DNA from: Hysterangium stoloniferum
Taxonomy: Eukaryota; Basidiomycota; Agaricomycetes; Hysterangiales; Hysterangiaceae
Length of the DNA: 64,000 nt
Direction: 5' to 3'
Assembly: GCA_015178975.1 (NCBI GenBank)
Contig: WHVD01000016.1
Span: forward strand, 868,001 to 932,000
Shown: positions 43,560 to 55,729 of the stretch, piece by piece
Position numbering within the stretch: the first letter of the stretch is position 1
How the letters are laid out: every line of letters starts with the position of its first letter
The notes under the pieces: model-generated
What the model was told of the DNA's origin: nothing
Database searches by the model: none
The model's input: only the letters and a program-made list of their open reading frames with translations
Program-made: the position numbers and the translations under genes

Positions 43560-45235
43560 ATTATCAGTACTTGGTATAACCACCTTTTGCTTTAAGCACT
43601 GCCTGAACCCTTCTAGGCATGCTTTCAATCAATTTCTGACACTCCTCAACTGGTATTCTATCCCACTCCACTTGAACCCTTTCCCACAATTCATGGATTC
43701 CATTGGGGGGGGGGTTTCATGTTCTGCAAGCCTTCTCTTTAGACAACCCCAGAGATGTTCAATAGGATTCAGGTCTGGAGACTGTGCAGGCCAAACCATA
43801 GTCCTGAATTTTTGCTCCTCTAGCCAGTTCTTGACCAGCCTGCAGGTATGCTTGGGGTCATTATCCTGCTGAAAGATGATGTCAGGAGGATTGAGACCAT
43901 AATACTCCAGGGTTTGCTGGAGTTCATCCTTCAAAATTTGAAAATAGAGGTCTCCATCCATCCTACCATCAATCTTGCTAGCAAAGCCAACTCCCTCCCA
44001 AGTCATACAGCCCCACATCATGAGAGAACTCCTCCAAACTTCAGAGTTCCCTCTACCAGCCTATCATTCAGGCCTTCACCTGCCCTTTTCCATGCCCATT
44101 TATGTCCATCTGATCCTAGGCGATTGATTTTGGTTTCATCAGACCATATGACCTTCTTCCAGTCCTCCATAGTCCAATCCTTGTGAGCATAGGCAAAGTC
44201 TAAGTGAGCTTTGTGATGCTTAGCAGAAAGAAGGGGGCATTTTGACTTGACCACAGCCTTCATACCAGCTTTCTTCAAGTGGAGGCAAACTGTATTGGCA
44301 GAGAGGGGCTGGTTGATAATGTTGGTAAGGGCTTTGGTCACTTGGACAGCATTTTCAACTTTGCCAGAGGTGATGAGATGTTGAGCATGTCGGATATTGG
44401 TATGGGAAAGCTTTGAGGGACGACCTCCAACAGCTTTGGAGGGTGTTTATAATTACTATAATCTTAGATATTTACTAATAAAGGTCTTATTTTTACAAAA
44501 CTCCATCTTTAAATAGTGATATATCCTCTGAGACTATTATATTGTTAACCACCAACCATAAGAAATAATTCTCCATATTACATCCTAAACAATTCAGAGT
44601 CAATTAATAAAACCCATTGTATATAATTTCCTTTTACAGATGCCTACTAATACTTTTATTAGTACTTTGTTTTTTAAAAGTTGTAATATAGTTATTTCCA
44701 TGTAAAATACGTAAAATATTATTGGAAATTTTTCATCCCACAGCTGTCTTTATTAAGTAAAACCCCCTATATATTTTAGGTATGTTGAATCAAGTAGAAA
44801 TCTGTTCAGATTGACAGATCCATTCCAAAGTAATACATATATATTTAGAGGTGCCAATGATATACATATGCATGGAATGGACTATCTAAAGGTATCTATT
44901 TTTAAAAGTATTAATGTTTCAAACCACTAATTTTTTTTATTGTCTACTCATGTCTGGAAAGATTCTTTAGTTTGTAATATATGAGAGAGTTTAAAACTTT
45001 TTAAAAGTTTTAAAAACCAAATTATGTTTGAATCACATCCCAGATGTTTAAATGACCTTTAGAGTATATTAGAATTTGGTATACTTAATAGTTTTCAGAT
45101 ATCCTCCTTTGGGAAGGAGAGAACATTGTTTGGAGTGAAGTTTGGATATGGCAGATGGGCTAACACCAGTTCTCTTGGCAATGGGCTTCACCAGAGTGGC
45201 CAGAATCAAGCAAGGAAAGGATGGTGTTTTGTTAA
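43560..45235 (-). pseudogene. Tc1 element 3 transposase, split by insertion
   Basis: The N-terminal piece LVKPIAKRTGVSPSAISKLHS (45130-45235, helix-turn-helix) is separated by the AT-rich insertion from SKAVGGRPSKLSHTNI onward (44440 downwards). Catalytic residues are VIWSDETKINRLGSDG (Asp), FQQDNDPKHTC (Asp) and LNPIEHLWGCLKRRL (Glu). A frameshift lies near 44020 and a run of G near 43707 breaks the C-terminus. Confidence 0.86.
44441..45112. mobile_element. AT-rich insertion of unknown class in Tc1 element 3
   Basis: About 670 bp with no coding potential interrupt the transposase between its helix-turn-helix and the GGRPSKL linker. The ends share cttTgg/ctttgg-type bases (left agctttgga, right tcctttggg), a possible 6-8 bp duplication. 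No clear terminal repeats. Unclassified. Confidence 0.55.
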
Positions 45236-45332
45236 GTAAGGGAGAGGGATCTGACCATGATGGTGGTTAGGAATCAAGAAGTGTGGAAGTGTGGGAACTA
45301 TTTTAAACTCAGACATACAATTGACATGTATA

Positions 45333-46943
45333 TACAGTGAGGGACAAAAACCCTTCCAATGATTTCTAGTTGTGCAAAGATTCTTGAAAAACTCAAGAAC
45401 CACTGTAGCTACAGACCTAAGATTTGGGGAGTGGTTAGGTCTATATGTTGTCTATTTATCCTTAAAGTATTATTACATAAGCATCAGTATTTCCCACACT
45501 ATAAATAAAATACTAATTAAACTGCATTGGAAGGGTTTTGTCCCTGTCACATGATTAACATATAACCATATTGTTTATATGCAAATAAGTGCAAATAAAA
45601 ATCATCTGACCTGTCAAAATTATATATATATACATCTGTTTACTTTCCAATCCAAAAACATCCCCATAGCTCAACATTCTACACCATGAAGGCTCTTACT
45701 CCTCCTCAGCTTAGCCATATTCTCACTTTTCTCAATAAGGGCAAGTCTGCTCCTCAGATCTCTGAAATCACTGGCCAGGATCTGTCCACTATATCCAGAA
45801 TTCATTCTACCCATTGTTCATCACTTGCCAACTCATCTGGTGGCTGTTTATACAAGCTTTCCTCCTCAGATATTCGTTATTCTATTCAACAAATCACTTC
45901 TCAAAAGGCTGAAAATGCCACTAAGGTCACCAAACCATTCAAGATATGACTGGAGAGTCTATTTCAGTTAGAACTGTTCATAGGACATTCAAGAAGGCTG
46001 AAATGAGGGCTATGGTGAAGAGAAAAAGGCCTTTACTCAATAAGAGGTATAGGAAGGCAAGGATGGACTTTACTCTGGCACACAAGGACTAGACTGTGGA
46101 TGATTGGAAGAGGGTTGTTTGGTCAGATGAGACAAAATCAATTGTTTGGGGTCATATGGGAGGAATTAGATGTGGAAAAGGGCAGGAGAGAGGCTCAGTG
46201 GTAGGCTGGTCAAGGGCACGGTCAGGTTTGGGGGAGGAAATCTGATGTTGTGGAGCTGTATGTTGTGGGAAGGCCCAGGATATTCCACCAAGATTAATGG
46301 GAGAATGGATGCTGACCTTTATGGTAGCATTTTGGAAGATGAACTTCAAGCAACTGTGGAGTATTATAGCAAGAACACAGAAGATGTGGTCTTTCAGCAG
46401 GACAATGATACCAAACACAAGAGCACAAAGGCCATTAATTAATTGGTTCAAAGACAATGGATTTATGGTCATGGTATGGCCACCTCAGTCTGCTGACCTT
46501 AATCCAACTGAACACCTCTGGTATTACCTCAAAAGGAGGTTGGGAGAGTATGAAGTGGCACCCAAGAGTATTCATGAGTTGTGGGAGAGGGTTCAGACAG
46601 AGTGGGAGAATATCCCTGCCTCTACTTGTCAGAACTTGATAGAGAGTATTCCTAGAAGGGTTGAGGCTGTTTTGAAGGCCAAGAGAGGCTATACCAAGTA
46701 CTAGATTGTTTGATTTGTGTTCTTTTTATACCAGGGACAAAACCCTTCCAATGTGATTTTATTAGTGTTTTGTTTATAGTGTGGGAAATACTAATGCTTA
46801 TGTCATAATATTTTAAGGGATATAGATAACATATAGACCTAACCAACCCCCAAATTTCAGGTCTGTATCTACAGTGGTTCTTGAGTTATTCAAGGATCTT
46901 TGCACAACTAAAAATCATTGGAAGGGTTTTGTCCCTCACTGTA
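45333..46943 (+). mobile_element. Tc1-like element 4, complete ends, inside element 3
   Basis: TACAGTGAGGGACAA at 45333 and its inverse ending at 46943. Terminal inverted repeats are about 230 bp and inserted at TA. It is the same family as element 1 (516-2880). Confidence 0.92.
45686..46704 (+). pseudogene. Tc1 element 4 transposase, frameshifted
   Basis: MKALTPPQLSHILTFLNKG (helix-turn-helix) is followed by SSGGCLYKLSSSDIRYS. A shift lies near 45945, an amber codon in AHKD-stop-TVDDW (46090), and another shift after WSDETK (first Asp). Then VFQQDNDTKHKS (second Asp, P to T change) and LNPTEHLWYYLKRR (Glu). The reading ends at 46704. Confidence 0.88.
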
Positions 46944-47225
46944 TTTGTTTGTACTAACAAATAATGGCCATTATTCTATGATTTGACTGAGATCCTAGTC
47001 ATCAGTTCAAAAGTGAAAAAATTCTTTCCATGGTATTGCTGTTTTAAACTGATCATATCTCTACACCCTGTGGCCCAAATCATGTGACCCAGGGAGCAAT
47101 CCTGTAGCCAAAGGTATGTACTATGTATGACTCCACCAAAGCTAAGTGGAATTCCCATGCTGTAAGGCGGTGCACTTCACACACTGCATTTGGGGTTAGC
47201 ATGGAAAGGGTTTGGAGTCACTGTA

Positions 47226-48533
47226 TAATGATTAGGTGTGTGTATTTTTAGGAAAGCCATGGGTTCTGGGCAGGTTGGAACATTGGCATAGTTAAGTGAC
47301 AAGAAGGGTTGACAAGGATGATCTGGTGAAGGTTGGGCCACAGACCAAAGTATCTAGAACAAACACTGGGAGTCTGACTGGAAGTTTGGGCCAGGAAATG
47401 ACAAGGGACATGTGGAGAAGTCAACTGTCAAAGGATGGAGTATGACAGGTTCTGATTGTGCCAATGGATCATTTGGCTCATCCTTTTCTTTATTGGCATG
47501 CCTTTCAGAAGCCACAATAATACCAATGCTGACCATTACCTTTTCCAAGAACTCATTTTCTTTCCAGAAGTTTGGATTCAACATCCAGAATCCTTTTTCT
47601 TGGACATCATTATGGCACTCTAACATTTCCCAAACCTTCATCAACTCCATCCCAATGAATACCATTGTGTTGACAGTATCCCTGAGGAGTTTGTTTGACA
47701 GCAAGAGTGCACAGAATTTTGTTCACCACACAAGGGAAACAAGTTCCACCCCATTTTACCTTCTGCCTCCAACAAGTAATGCCCCAGCTTGCACATTGCT
47801 GACACAGAATTTCGTGGGCAGTCTCCATTCATTCCAGAGCCCTGGTCTTGTTTCTGTTTCAGATATTAGCCATATTCCAGAACTTTTACAAAACTACTTA
47901 CCTTTGGACTCAAAGGCCCAGCCTCTTCCTCCTCATCCACCTCATTAGTTTTCCACTGTTGTTTACCATTATTAGAGACACATGGAACATTACCAGTTCA
48001 CTCACTTTTCCCTCCTGTTTCTCTTTTAGCCTTTGTTCTTCTGCCTTGGCATCCTGCCATCTCTTCACCTCATCCCACAACCTCTGATCTGCCACTACTT
48101 TCCAAAGCAATTCCTTCCTCTGCTCCTACATCCTCTTCTCCACCTCAATCCACTCTAACTCCCATTTTTCCACCTCTTCCACCTCCCTCAACTTCCACAT
48201 TAACTCTTTCTCCTCCTCCTCCTATTGTCACCTTACCTCCTCCATCCTCTGTCATTTTCATTGAAGTTCTTCTACCTTCAACATTTTGGCAACCTTGGCA
48301 ATTTTGGCTTCTGAACTTTCTGGAGGGTGATAAACAAAGGATGACATATGCACATGCAAGTCATGGTTAAAGAAAGAAAATCACTATTTTGAATATTTGG
48401 AAGTTTTTATACTCAGATCAGCAGCTGAAACTCTCCACTTCCAAACATGCATTATTTCATAACACATAATGCATAACTGATGGTTCAATGCTCAGTCCCA
48501 CCTCTATGGGACTTTAGCCTAACAAGGGGGTAC
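47226..48533 (-). pseudogene. Interior of an unidentified element: Cys-rich and coiled-coil remnant
   Basis: The minus strand shows a basic/acidic helical stretch (ESSEAKIAKVAKMLK, LWDEVKRWQDAKAEEQRL; 47910-48345), then a cysteine pattern HEILCQQCASWGITC..CFPCVVNKILC (47700-47830). The latter resembles the Cys-rich modules of many basidiomycete hypothetical proteins. Then EMLECHNDVQEKGFWML (47354-47640). Stops divide these pieces. The function is not known to me. Part matches 27120-27260. Confidence 0.5.
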
Positions 48534-49498
48534 TGTTATGACCCATTCCTAGATACTCCAATCTTCCATAATTATCTGACTTTCTGCCCCAAGTCTCCAA
48601 TCTGACTTCCCGACTCAATATCCAACCCAACTTCTGACTATGGAACATTTATAGTTCCTGTACTTCCAGACCTCATCCTTGTTCCACATTTGGTAACTTG
48701 TCAGTCAACAAGTATTCACTCATTGCTTGTTGCATTCCCATTTCAGAATACTTACCTAAATCTGTCTTATTATGATCCTAGTTTGTAGTACAATAACAAA
48801 AGAACTTATATTAGTTTCCATGAATTTGTACTTTACCTTATGTGAAGAGTGGTGGAAGTTCTGACTATTCTATATACAAAGAAATGAGTAGAATAGGAGG
48901 AAGGATGATTCGAGTGGAGGCCTTGACTGTTATAGTTCAAGGCCAGAAGTGTTTGCTAGCTCAGATAATGCCACCTATGTGGTAGCTGACACGTTACCCT
49001 GATCACTGCTTGCTGTAGACCTAGTTTGTGTCTTACAAGTGGTGGTGCTTGGGTAAAAGTGTGTCTATCTTTATTTGGCACTGAGAGCACCCACAAGTAT
49101 ACACAGAGCTTTGAACTAATGAAATGGTGCAATAGTCAAAGAATGTAAAAGATAGGAAAATGTGAGTAAAATATGTAAAATATAAATGAAATAAAAGGAG
49201 TGTTTTACTACAATGAAACTGTGGTAAAAGCATACTCCTCACACCTTAGATCTGATATTGACTTAGTTTCTTATTCCTTCTTTCTTTCTGTATGCTCAAT
49301 ATTCAGAACTCTTCAGAACTCTGAATATCTGTAATCTTCCAGCATAAATCCCATCTTCAAAATTAAGGAGATTCCAAGCATTTGCATAGAGGCACAGCAC
49401 ATAAGCTGAAGCCAACATCCTGAACCTATCCCAAGGTTTCCAAGTTCCTGGACATTTCCCAATAGTTCCAGAATAAGTTCCCAACATGGCACTTAACA
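48534..49498 (+). repeat. LTR B, plus orientation, with nested solo LTR
   Basis: It starts TGTTATGACCC just after the purine tract aagggggtac (48525-48533), so it is a 3' LTR, and it ends GGCACTTAACA. The pieces 48534-48840 and 49244-49498 align inversely with 49579-50085. Confidence 0.8.
48841..49243. repeat. 403-bp solo LTR nested in LTR B
   Basis: The unit TGTGAAGAGTGG..CTCCTCACA has short inverted ends and target duplication CCTTA (48836-48840, 49244-49248). No other copy is in the window. Confidence 0.85.
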
Positions 49499-49578
49499 AT
49501 TACCTCTTTAAGTTCTCATTTCTCTTAATACTCTTCACTCTACAACCCTTACTATTTTTGGCCCTCTGGTCAATTGAG

Positions 49579-50085
49579 TGTCAGTGCCATGTCAGAAACT
49601 TATTCCAGAACTATCAGGAAATGACTGGGAACTTGGAAACTTCTAGATAGGCTCAGGACACTGGCTTCAGCTTATGTGCTGTACCCCTATGTAAACACTT
49701 GGAATGTCCTTAATTTCAGAGGAGGGATTTATGCCAGAAGATTATGGATATTCAGAGTCCTGAAGAGTTCTGAATATTGAGGTACAGAAAGAAGGAAGGA
49801 ATGAGAAACTAAGTTGATAATAGATCTAAGGCAGAGTACAAATATGTGGAAACTAATATAGATTCTTCTATTATGTACTACAAACTAGGATCACAATAAG
49901 ACAGATTAGGGAAGGTATTCTGAAATGGGAATATGACAAGCAAATGAATCAATGCTTGTCAACAGACAAGTTACCAAATGCAGAACAAGGGTGAGGTTCA
50001 GAAGTGTGGGAGCTAGAAATGTTCTGCAGATGGAAGTCTGGTTGGGAAGGTGGAAGATTGAAGTATCTGGGAACAGGTCATAACA
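49579..50085 (-). repeat. LTR B, minus orientation
   Basis: It runs from TGTCAGTGCCATG (mutated TGTTA start) to GGTCATAACA. It is homologous to 1-515 and inverse to 48534-49498. No target duplication was found. Confidence 0.75.
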
Positions 50086-50119
50086 GGTAGGATGTGTACT
50101 GGTCTGTACATCCTAAGGT

Positions 50120-50384
50120 ATTTATACTAAAGGAAAACTAAAATAAGGTCTAAACCTTATATTACAGTATTGTGATGTGTGTGTCATGTTTTAGTCTTTA
50201 TCATGCTACATATCTGCTCTGTTTGAAATACCAGAGTGCTCTAACAGTTCATGTGAGGGCACAACACATATGTTGAAGCCAAGCTCCACTTTGCCTATAG
50301 AATTGGACCTCCCAATTAGTACAATTCACCATTTTCGAACCTCCAAAATCATCCCCATTTGCCCCCCTTGCTTAGATCTTAACA
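50120..50384 (+). repeat. LTR C fragment (5' side of an internally deleted gypsy)
   Basis: The 3' part of LTR C ends GATCTTAACA at 50384 and contains cacatatgttgaagccaagc. Confidence 0.65.
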
Positions 50385-50902
50385 CTTGGTCCTTATGAGA
50401 TTATTTCACAAGCAGGGACCCATTCAATCACCCTTCAGCTTCCCAATACTATGTATGCAGTCCATCCAGTCTTCCATGTCTCTGTACTAGAACTGGCTAG
50501 ACCAAATACTATTCCTGAATATATTCAACCTCCTCCCCCACCCATCATTATCAATGGGGAGCCCAAATTCGAAATTGAGGCCATATTAGATTCCAAAATC
50601 AACAATAGGCAACATGCTTGCAAACTACTCTACTTGGTGAAATGGTCTGGCTATGAAGGAACAGACAAAGAAACATCCTGGATCCTTGCCACTGAACTTG
50701 GAAATGTGCCAGAAGTCATCCTGGACTCTGGGCAAGCTGGGCCCTCTTTTGGCCATTTAGTAGCTTATGGTCAGATCCTGAAATTCCCTTGGACTCATCC
50801 TCACTACTCCCTGTCACCCTATGTCTCTCTTTCTTTCTTTTTAGGAAAATTCAACATCGTCTCTAGAAAGGTCTCAAAGGGTCTTGACCTATTGGGGAAT
50901 AC
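50385..50902 (+). pseudogene. Gypsy-C pol fragment with chromodomain, internally deleted
   Basis: The frame LQLPNTMYAVHPVFHVSVLE (integrase C-terminal part) reaches a chromodomain EPKFEIEAILDSKINNRQH..LVKWSGYEGTDKETSWI (about 50558-50690). It is open from 50451 through the LTR start. Everything between the 5' LTR and the integrase end is missing, so only about 500 bp of interior remain. Confidence 0.8.
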
Positions 50903-51647
50903 TGTTAGGAGCCCCATTGTTTTGGACCACTGCAACCTGCTTTGTACTCAAAACCCCTGCCATCTCACTATTGGTACCCCCACCCATTGTATCACTGCTC
51001 ATGGCATCCCTGATACTTGTTGTCATTGTAGTTTAGCCCTTTAGCCTTCCATTCCATCTCCATCCCATTCACTCCCCCATCTCCATCTCCACATATACAT
51101 CTTACTTGTCACCTCAGACCCCTTAGTATTGTTTTAGTACTTCACATTTAGTTCCCCTTATTTCCCTGCCTTGTCATCTACTTCCCTTGATCCATTTGAC
51201 ATTTGGTTCTTTGATTGGCCTTCCAATCATCTGTCTCACTGTAGTATAAGCTTTTTCATGTATGCTACAGTTCTCCAGTTTGAAAATCAACTTATATTAC
51301 CCCCTTTGAGTTCTCAGCCTTTCCCTCTCATAATTATACCCTCAGAAGGTGTCTTTGGCAAGCCACAACCCTTTACTCCTCGACTCTTAGTATTTCAGCC
51401 CTCCAGTCGATCAAGCTAAGTATTGATCTTTGCTTTTATTGTACTATCTGCTCTGTTTGGAATACTGGAGCACCCTAGCAGTTCATGTGAGAGCACAACA
51501 CATAAGTTGAAGTCAAGCTCCACTAACATTTAAAGAGTCAGACCTCCTGACTAGTACAATCTCTATCATTGGCCCCCCAATTAACTCATTTCTTATCATC
51601 AGCCCACTGACTTAGAGCTTTTTCCCCTTTCCATTTAGATCTTAACA
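50903..51647 (+). repeat. LTR C, complete 3' LTR
   Basis: TGTTAGGAGCC to GATCTTAACA. TATAAG at 51245 and the candidate RNA start AGTTTGAAAAT at 51277 are 32 nt apart. The shared cacataagttgaagtcaagc block is at 51497-51516. Confidence 0.8.
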
Positions 51648-52085
51648 CATGTAAACCAATTGTGTCTGTCAAAATGGTCCTCAGATTGCAGCATGAATAG
51701 AGCTGGCTGGTTAGACATATTCACTTTTGGGAGTTCAGTCAGTTGGGGTCAGGGTCAGTTAGTCAGGGTCAGGTTCAGTTGGCCAGTGTCAGATTCAGTC
51801 AGTTCAGTCAGTCAATAGCAATGATTTAACAGCTTTGGATGGGGCCCATAACCTGTAACAAATACACTCAGTCGACACAAGTGACTCGACTATATTTACT
51901 ACTTGTAACAAATACACTATAGTACATTATATAAGATAAGATAAATAGGAAGAATAGTAGTGATAACGTACCTCAGTCGACACAAGCAGTGACCCGACTG
52001 AGGTATAGGGCTTCGAGCATTGAAGACTAAATAGATAATGTCAAGATGAGACTGAGACAATGGCAGTAAGACTTGGTATATGGGA
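51648..52085 (-). repeat. Copia-type fragment: leader, primer site and LTR
   Basis: The primer site GGTTATGGGCCC (minus strand, 51842-51853) abuts an LTR that starts TGTAACAAATACAC at 51854 on the plus strand. The LTR contains the repeated block ctcagtcgacacaag (51866 and 51972). The leader 51740-51820 is a low-complexity gtcag/gtcagtt run. The LTR end near 52085 is not clear, as duplication copy B begins there. Confidence 0.65.
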
Positions 52086-52718
52086 CAGAATATTCTATTA
52101 TAGGCTCGAAGAATTTTTGCACTCTGTGATGTCAACAATCGGCCTGATAGCTCGTATCATTTATAAACCCGGTTTCCTCTACATAATTATTCTTAATGAT
52201 GGCTAAGGGAAATATGGACAACGAAACCTCCGAAGTGCGGCGATTTGCACCGGTACACCCTGTCACCGTCCATACAAGTCAGGCCAGCCATTAATTAATT
52301 TACATGTATCCATAAGGTGCATTATTGATCGTTAGGAAAGAGAATGTTGTCACGCTTGTAAAAAAAAATATGACCTTTGTAAATGAGCCTTTAATTCTGA
52401 GGGAGAGCTGCGAAGTTCTTTTGTAAATCTTTTTTTTTCTCATTATATATCACATCGGAGCCTCGCTACATAATCAATATTGTGCTATATTTTTTACATA
52501 TTTACATATTTACGTCGTAATGAATGTAAATCGAAAACGAAGAAAGTTGCTCTGCTGTAAATTAACCTAAATAACAGTGTTATAAAATACATGCAAAATT
52601 GGGTATTCGTGACTTGGTTCAACGTACCCAAAGTGGTGTGTAATAACAGGCAATGATTATAGTAGTCATGGCGCGAAAAGGTTGTCAAGATTCTAAATAA
52701 AATCAGAAAGTCAGCAGA

Positions 52719-54523
52719 TCAGATGGGGTAAAGCAAGGTCCACGTACTGGTTTCTGCTGACTACCAAGCTGCTCCAAGGCATCCAATTTAGGAGTAAATA
52801 AAATGTTCAATGAATACCACCCACCTGTGGTTCTTGCATGATCCATTCTACTTTTTCGAAATTTTTGTTGATTTTCTCACAGGCGTCTTTCAGACGTCCC
52901 CTTGGATGAAGTCAGAGGGGAAGAATAGCAGGCAGATAACGCGGCGTTCACCCAAGGCATTCTAAAATATCCCGATACGTGCGGTAAGGTTCCTCTCCTT
53001 AGAAAGTTTGAAATGACTTTCAGTGTTCTCGAAAATTGGTAGGAAAAAGCCTACTGAGAATATCCACAAATGCCTTGATAATAATTTGAGCTACTTTCGA
53101 ACGAAAACAGTCAATGTTTGGACGCACCTTAACCATAATACCACCCTTCGACTTCAATTCATACCCATTTTGGCCATCCGAACACGATGACCATGAGATC
53201 TAATACAAGGATAGCAATTAATGTACGTTTTACGTTGTCAAAATGAAAACGGTTATCTACCGCATGTCCCTTTTCGTGAGGTGGAGTAATCTTCTCATCC
53301 CGGGTTGCGCCTCGCAATAGCCAGGTACCCTTTCTCCATAGAGGGTGCGTTCGACCCCTCGGTGACATGGAAGCGAGAACATACTTCAGCTCTGTTTAAA
53401 TGTTCTAATATGACTTTGCGTCAGGTCATGCATCAGCTTACCCAGAGGTCCCTTCCGCGTAAGTCGACTGATGTGTGCTCTGTCGACAGGACCCTCAGCA
53501 ACAGAATCGATGGATGTCCCCGCGCTGTCAAGTGTGCCATGGTAAACCCTGGCTTCCTCATGATGTGCAGGCATTCTTTCCTTTGGGCTTTCACATGTTG
53601 GCTCTATCGTAAATATAGTTGACCTCTCGAAAGGTGGACTCTTAGATCGTGGTCCAAACCAGCGTTCGTAGGGCAGATCCAACATAGTTCCCGAGTGGCA
53701 TGAATCAAATAAAGCCTTTGCGCTAGGGTCAGCCAATCATAAATTTTAAATACAACACACCTACTGTCAAACGACAGTCTTTCGGTAAATTCTGGACAAG
53801 TATCTCGTTCATTTCCTGTTGATATGTCAGTATATGTATCGTACGATAGTTTTCTATTCACATCGTCGATTATTATTTGTGTATACCCATCTCGGGTTTC
53901 TATTGGCTTTTTAGGGTCAAATTCCCAGTCGATGGGAAGGATGACTGACTCATATTCTATCCATTAGCATTGTGCTCGGAGATGTTGTTCAGGCCTTTGA
54001 TTCACTCACTCTCGTCCATGCCATCATCTTCCTTACCATCATGGTTTGTGACTTGATCACCGTGTCCAGCGACTTGTATGTTGGTGAGTTGGATTGACAT
54101 TCAGCCAGTTAATCGCTCAACTTGACTAACAGAAGAAGAACAGATAGTCTCCTGCCTCAGCTCCCGCTACTAGTTCCCTCATAGCGGCAAGCTAATTGAC
54201 AACAAGATCAGACCAACATCTCAAGACAAAACAAATGCTACTCGCGATATTTGCTCTTGTCGGAGACTCACACCCGTCAGCATCAACCAACACTTTGATA
54301 TGCTCGTCCTTGTAACCGTATTTCTCTTGAATTTGTCACGATGCTGCTTCCATAATACTGGAGGGGAGACTTGCACACCTATCAGTAACTTGCGAACCTT
54401 GTCGACATCAGAATGAGCAGCCACGAGCTCGAAATCGTCTGCTGAATGCCCATAAGGTCCGTTTTGACCCTTATACGAGACACCAACACAGAGAGCCTTC
54501 TTCCGTGGGCTGGCGGGGAACAT
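52719..54523 (-). CDS. Caspase-like gene 3 (Peptidase_C14), duplicate of gene 2
   Basis: ATG 54523 MFPASPRKKALCVGVSYKGQ, same start as gene 2. Exon order is the same. The catalytic His is in AGHGDQVTNHDGKE (near 54030-54080) and the catalytic Cys in ALFDSCHSGTMLDLPYERWF (53660-53720). A linker with conserved SVAEGPVDRAHISR follows, then SPRGRTHPLWRKGTWLLRG and the hydrophobic run TLIAILVLDLMVIVFGW (53165-53220). The module KDACEKINKNFEKVEWIMQEPQ ends near 52830 and the last exon stops at 52719. Differences from gene 2 are mostly substitutions in the linker. All splice sites I placed in gene 2 are kept. Likely functional on sequence grounds. Confidence 0.82.
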
Positions 54524-54568
54524 GACAGATTTGAGAGACGAAAATTCAATTATGCAATTTCTCTGACG

Positions 54569-54575
54569 TTTTATA
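54569..54575 (-). promoter_or_regulatory. TATA box of caspase-like gene 3
   Basis: Minus-strand TATAAAA 46-52 bp upstream of the ATG, in the same context as in gene 2. Confidence 0.58.
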
Positions 54576-55259
54576 CCCACGGGGCTTTCGCTAGCCGGGT
54601 CTCGTGTCGATGCGCCGATGAAATAGATTCAGACAGGTTCTACGGTATGAGCACCGCTTTGCCTTCTCTACATACATACTGTCAATACTGTCAAAGTAAG
54701 TCAATTGACATGTCACACGACAGCTCGGGAGTTAGCAACCTCCATGAAATTCCCACATGATGAGCTGTATGTACTTGAAGTTGTCTGGCTACCGATATTT
54801 ACCAAATAGACATCTGCTCAGGCTTGAAATACTCGATATTGCAGTAAGTATATAGAGGTCATTTAGCTATCCAAATTGGAAAATTTCCAGCAATGGGTGG
54901 CAGACCTTGAATATGATGCACAAAATCTGATTCCCAATATTACTTTGTAAGCTGTCGATTAGATTGACAGCTTGAAGCCCAATTGTTGAAATGCGCGTGT
55001 CTCTATCACGCACCCGAGTTTGTACCAGGGACCCTCGCAATTGCGCGAGGAATTTTATCATCAAAGCTAGTTATTATATACATATATACAATATATGAAG
55101 GGGGAGATAGAATAGGTATTGTCAATGATGCATGCCAAGCATATAGTGCATTCCGCGAGCTTGGATCAAGCACGATAATCTAACACCAATGTCTTGTGGG
55201 TACGCGAATTTTGAAAGGAGGTGTAATGCCGGTAAAATAATCGACCTTAATCCTAATGT

Positions 55260-55480
55260 ATAGCTCATTATCGCTAGAGCGAGAAAGTGGCCGACATATC
55301 CTGCCGACCGTTAGACATTGAAGTAAAAAAAACGATCAGTACTAGTTAACTTGGACCTGAGTAGTTACTTACCTGTGGTTTACTAAAATAGATCTGACGG
55401 CACAAGCTCAATAAACAACTCATCATATCGAGGCCAAGTACGGCGTACCTGAGGTTCCTGTCCGAGTGGTTGCTTGCCTT
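55260..55480 (-). pseudogene. 3' remnant of a caspase-like gene (copy B)
   Basis: Counterpart of 22170-22400: minus-strand GKQPLGQEPQ-like end followed by GT at about 55450, and gccgacatatcctg at 55290. The gene body upstream is absent. Confidence 0.55.
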
Positions 55481-55729
55481 TCTGCTGAGACATCAAACTT
55501 GTGTATATCCTACAGGGTACCATTATTACCAATTCTCATATAAGTGAACAACTCATATACGTTATTTGGGTGAATAATTTGTCGAAGCTCGGGGGACGTT
55601 TCCTTTCTTAAAAAGGATTTAGTGGAGCACTAGGTCTATGGTCAGATGTTACTAACCAAAACATTTGATGAAAGCCTTTAAACGCAGATGATTAAGTACT
55701 GTATTATAGTGACTAGCAAGGAATAATCA

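Larger units (their letters stand above)
43322..47225 (-). mobile_element. Tc1-like element 3 with two insertions inside
   Basis: Terminal inverted repeats of about 220 bp: 43322-43545 (TACAGTGACTCCAAAACCC) and 46985-47225 (inverse, ..GGAGTCACTGTA). Both include ggcggtgcacttcacacact and its complement. Inside are the transposase, a roughly 670 bp AT-rich insertion (44441-45112) and the whole of Tc1 element 4 (45333-46943). Confidence 0.88.
52090..55575. repeat. Segmental duplication copy B (partner 16640-22470)
   Basis: Same order as copy A but without the GST-like gene. The join falls where cgcttgt (52353) continues directly into the sequence that in copy A lies 2 kb further on (18867). It contains caspase-like gene 3 and the second 3' remnant. 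Confidence 0.85.

Noticed and set aside
49579-50085. Target duplication for the minus-oriented LTR B
   Set aside because: Flanks ttgag and ggtag do not match; not claimed.
51740-51820. gtcag-rich run as a telomere or satellite
   Set aside because: Short, irregular and directly next to a copia primer site; read as leader low-complexity DNA.
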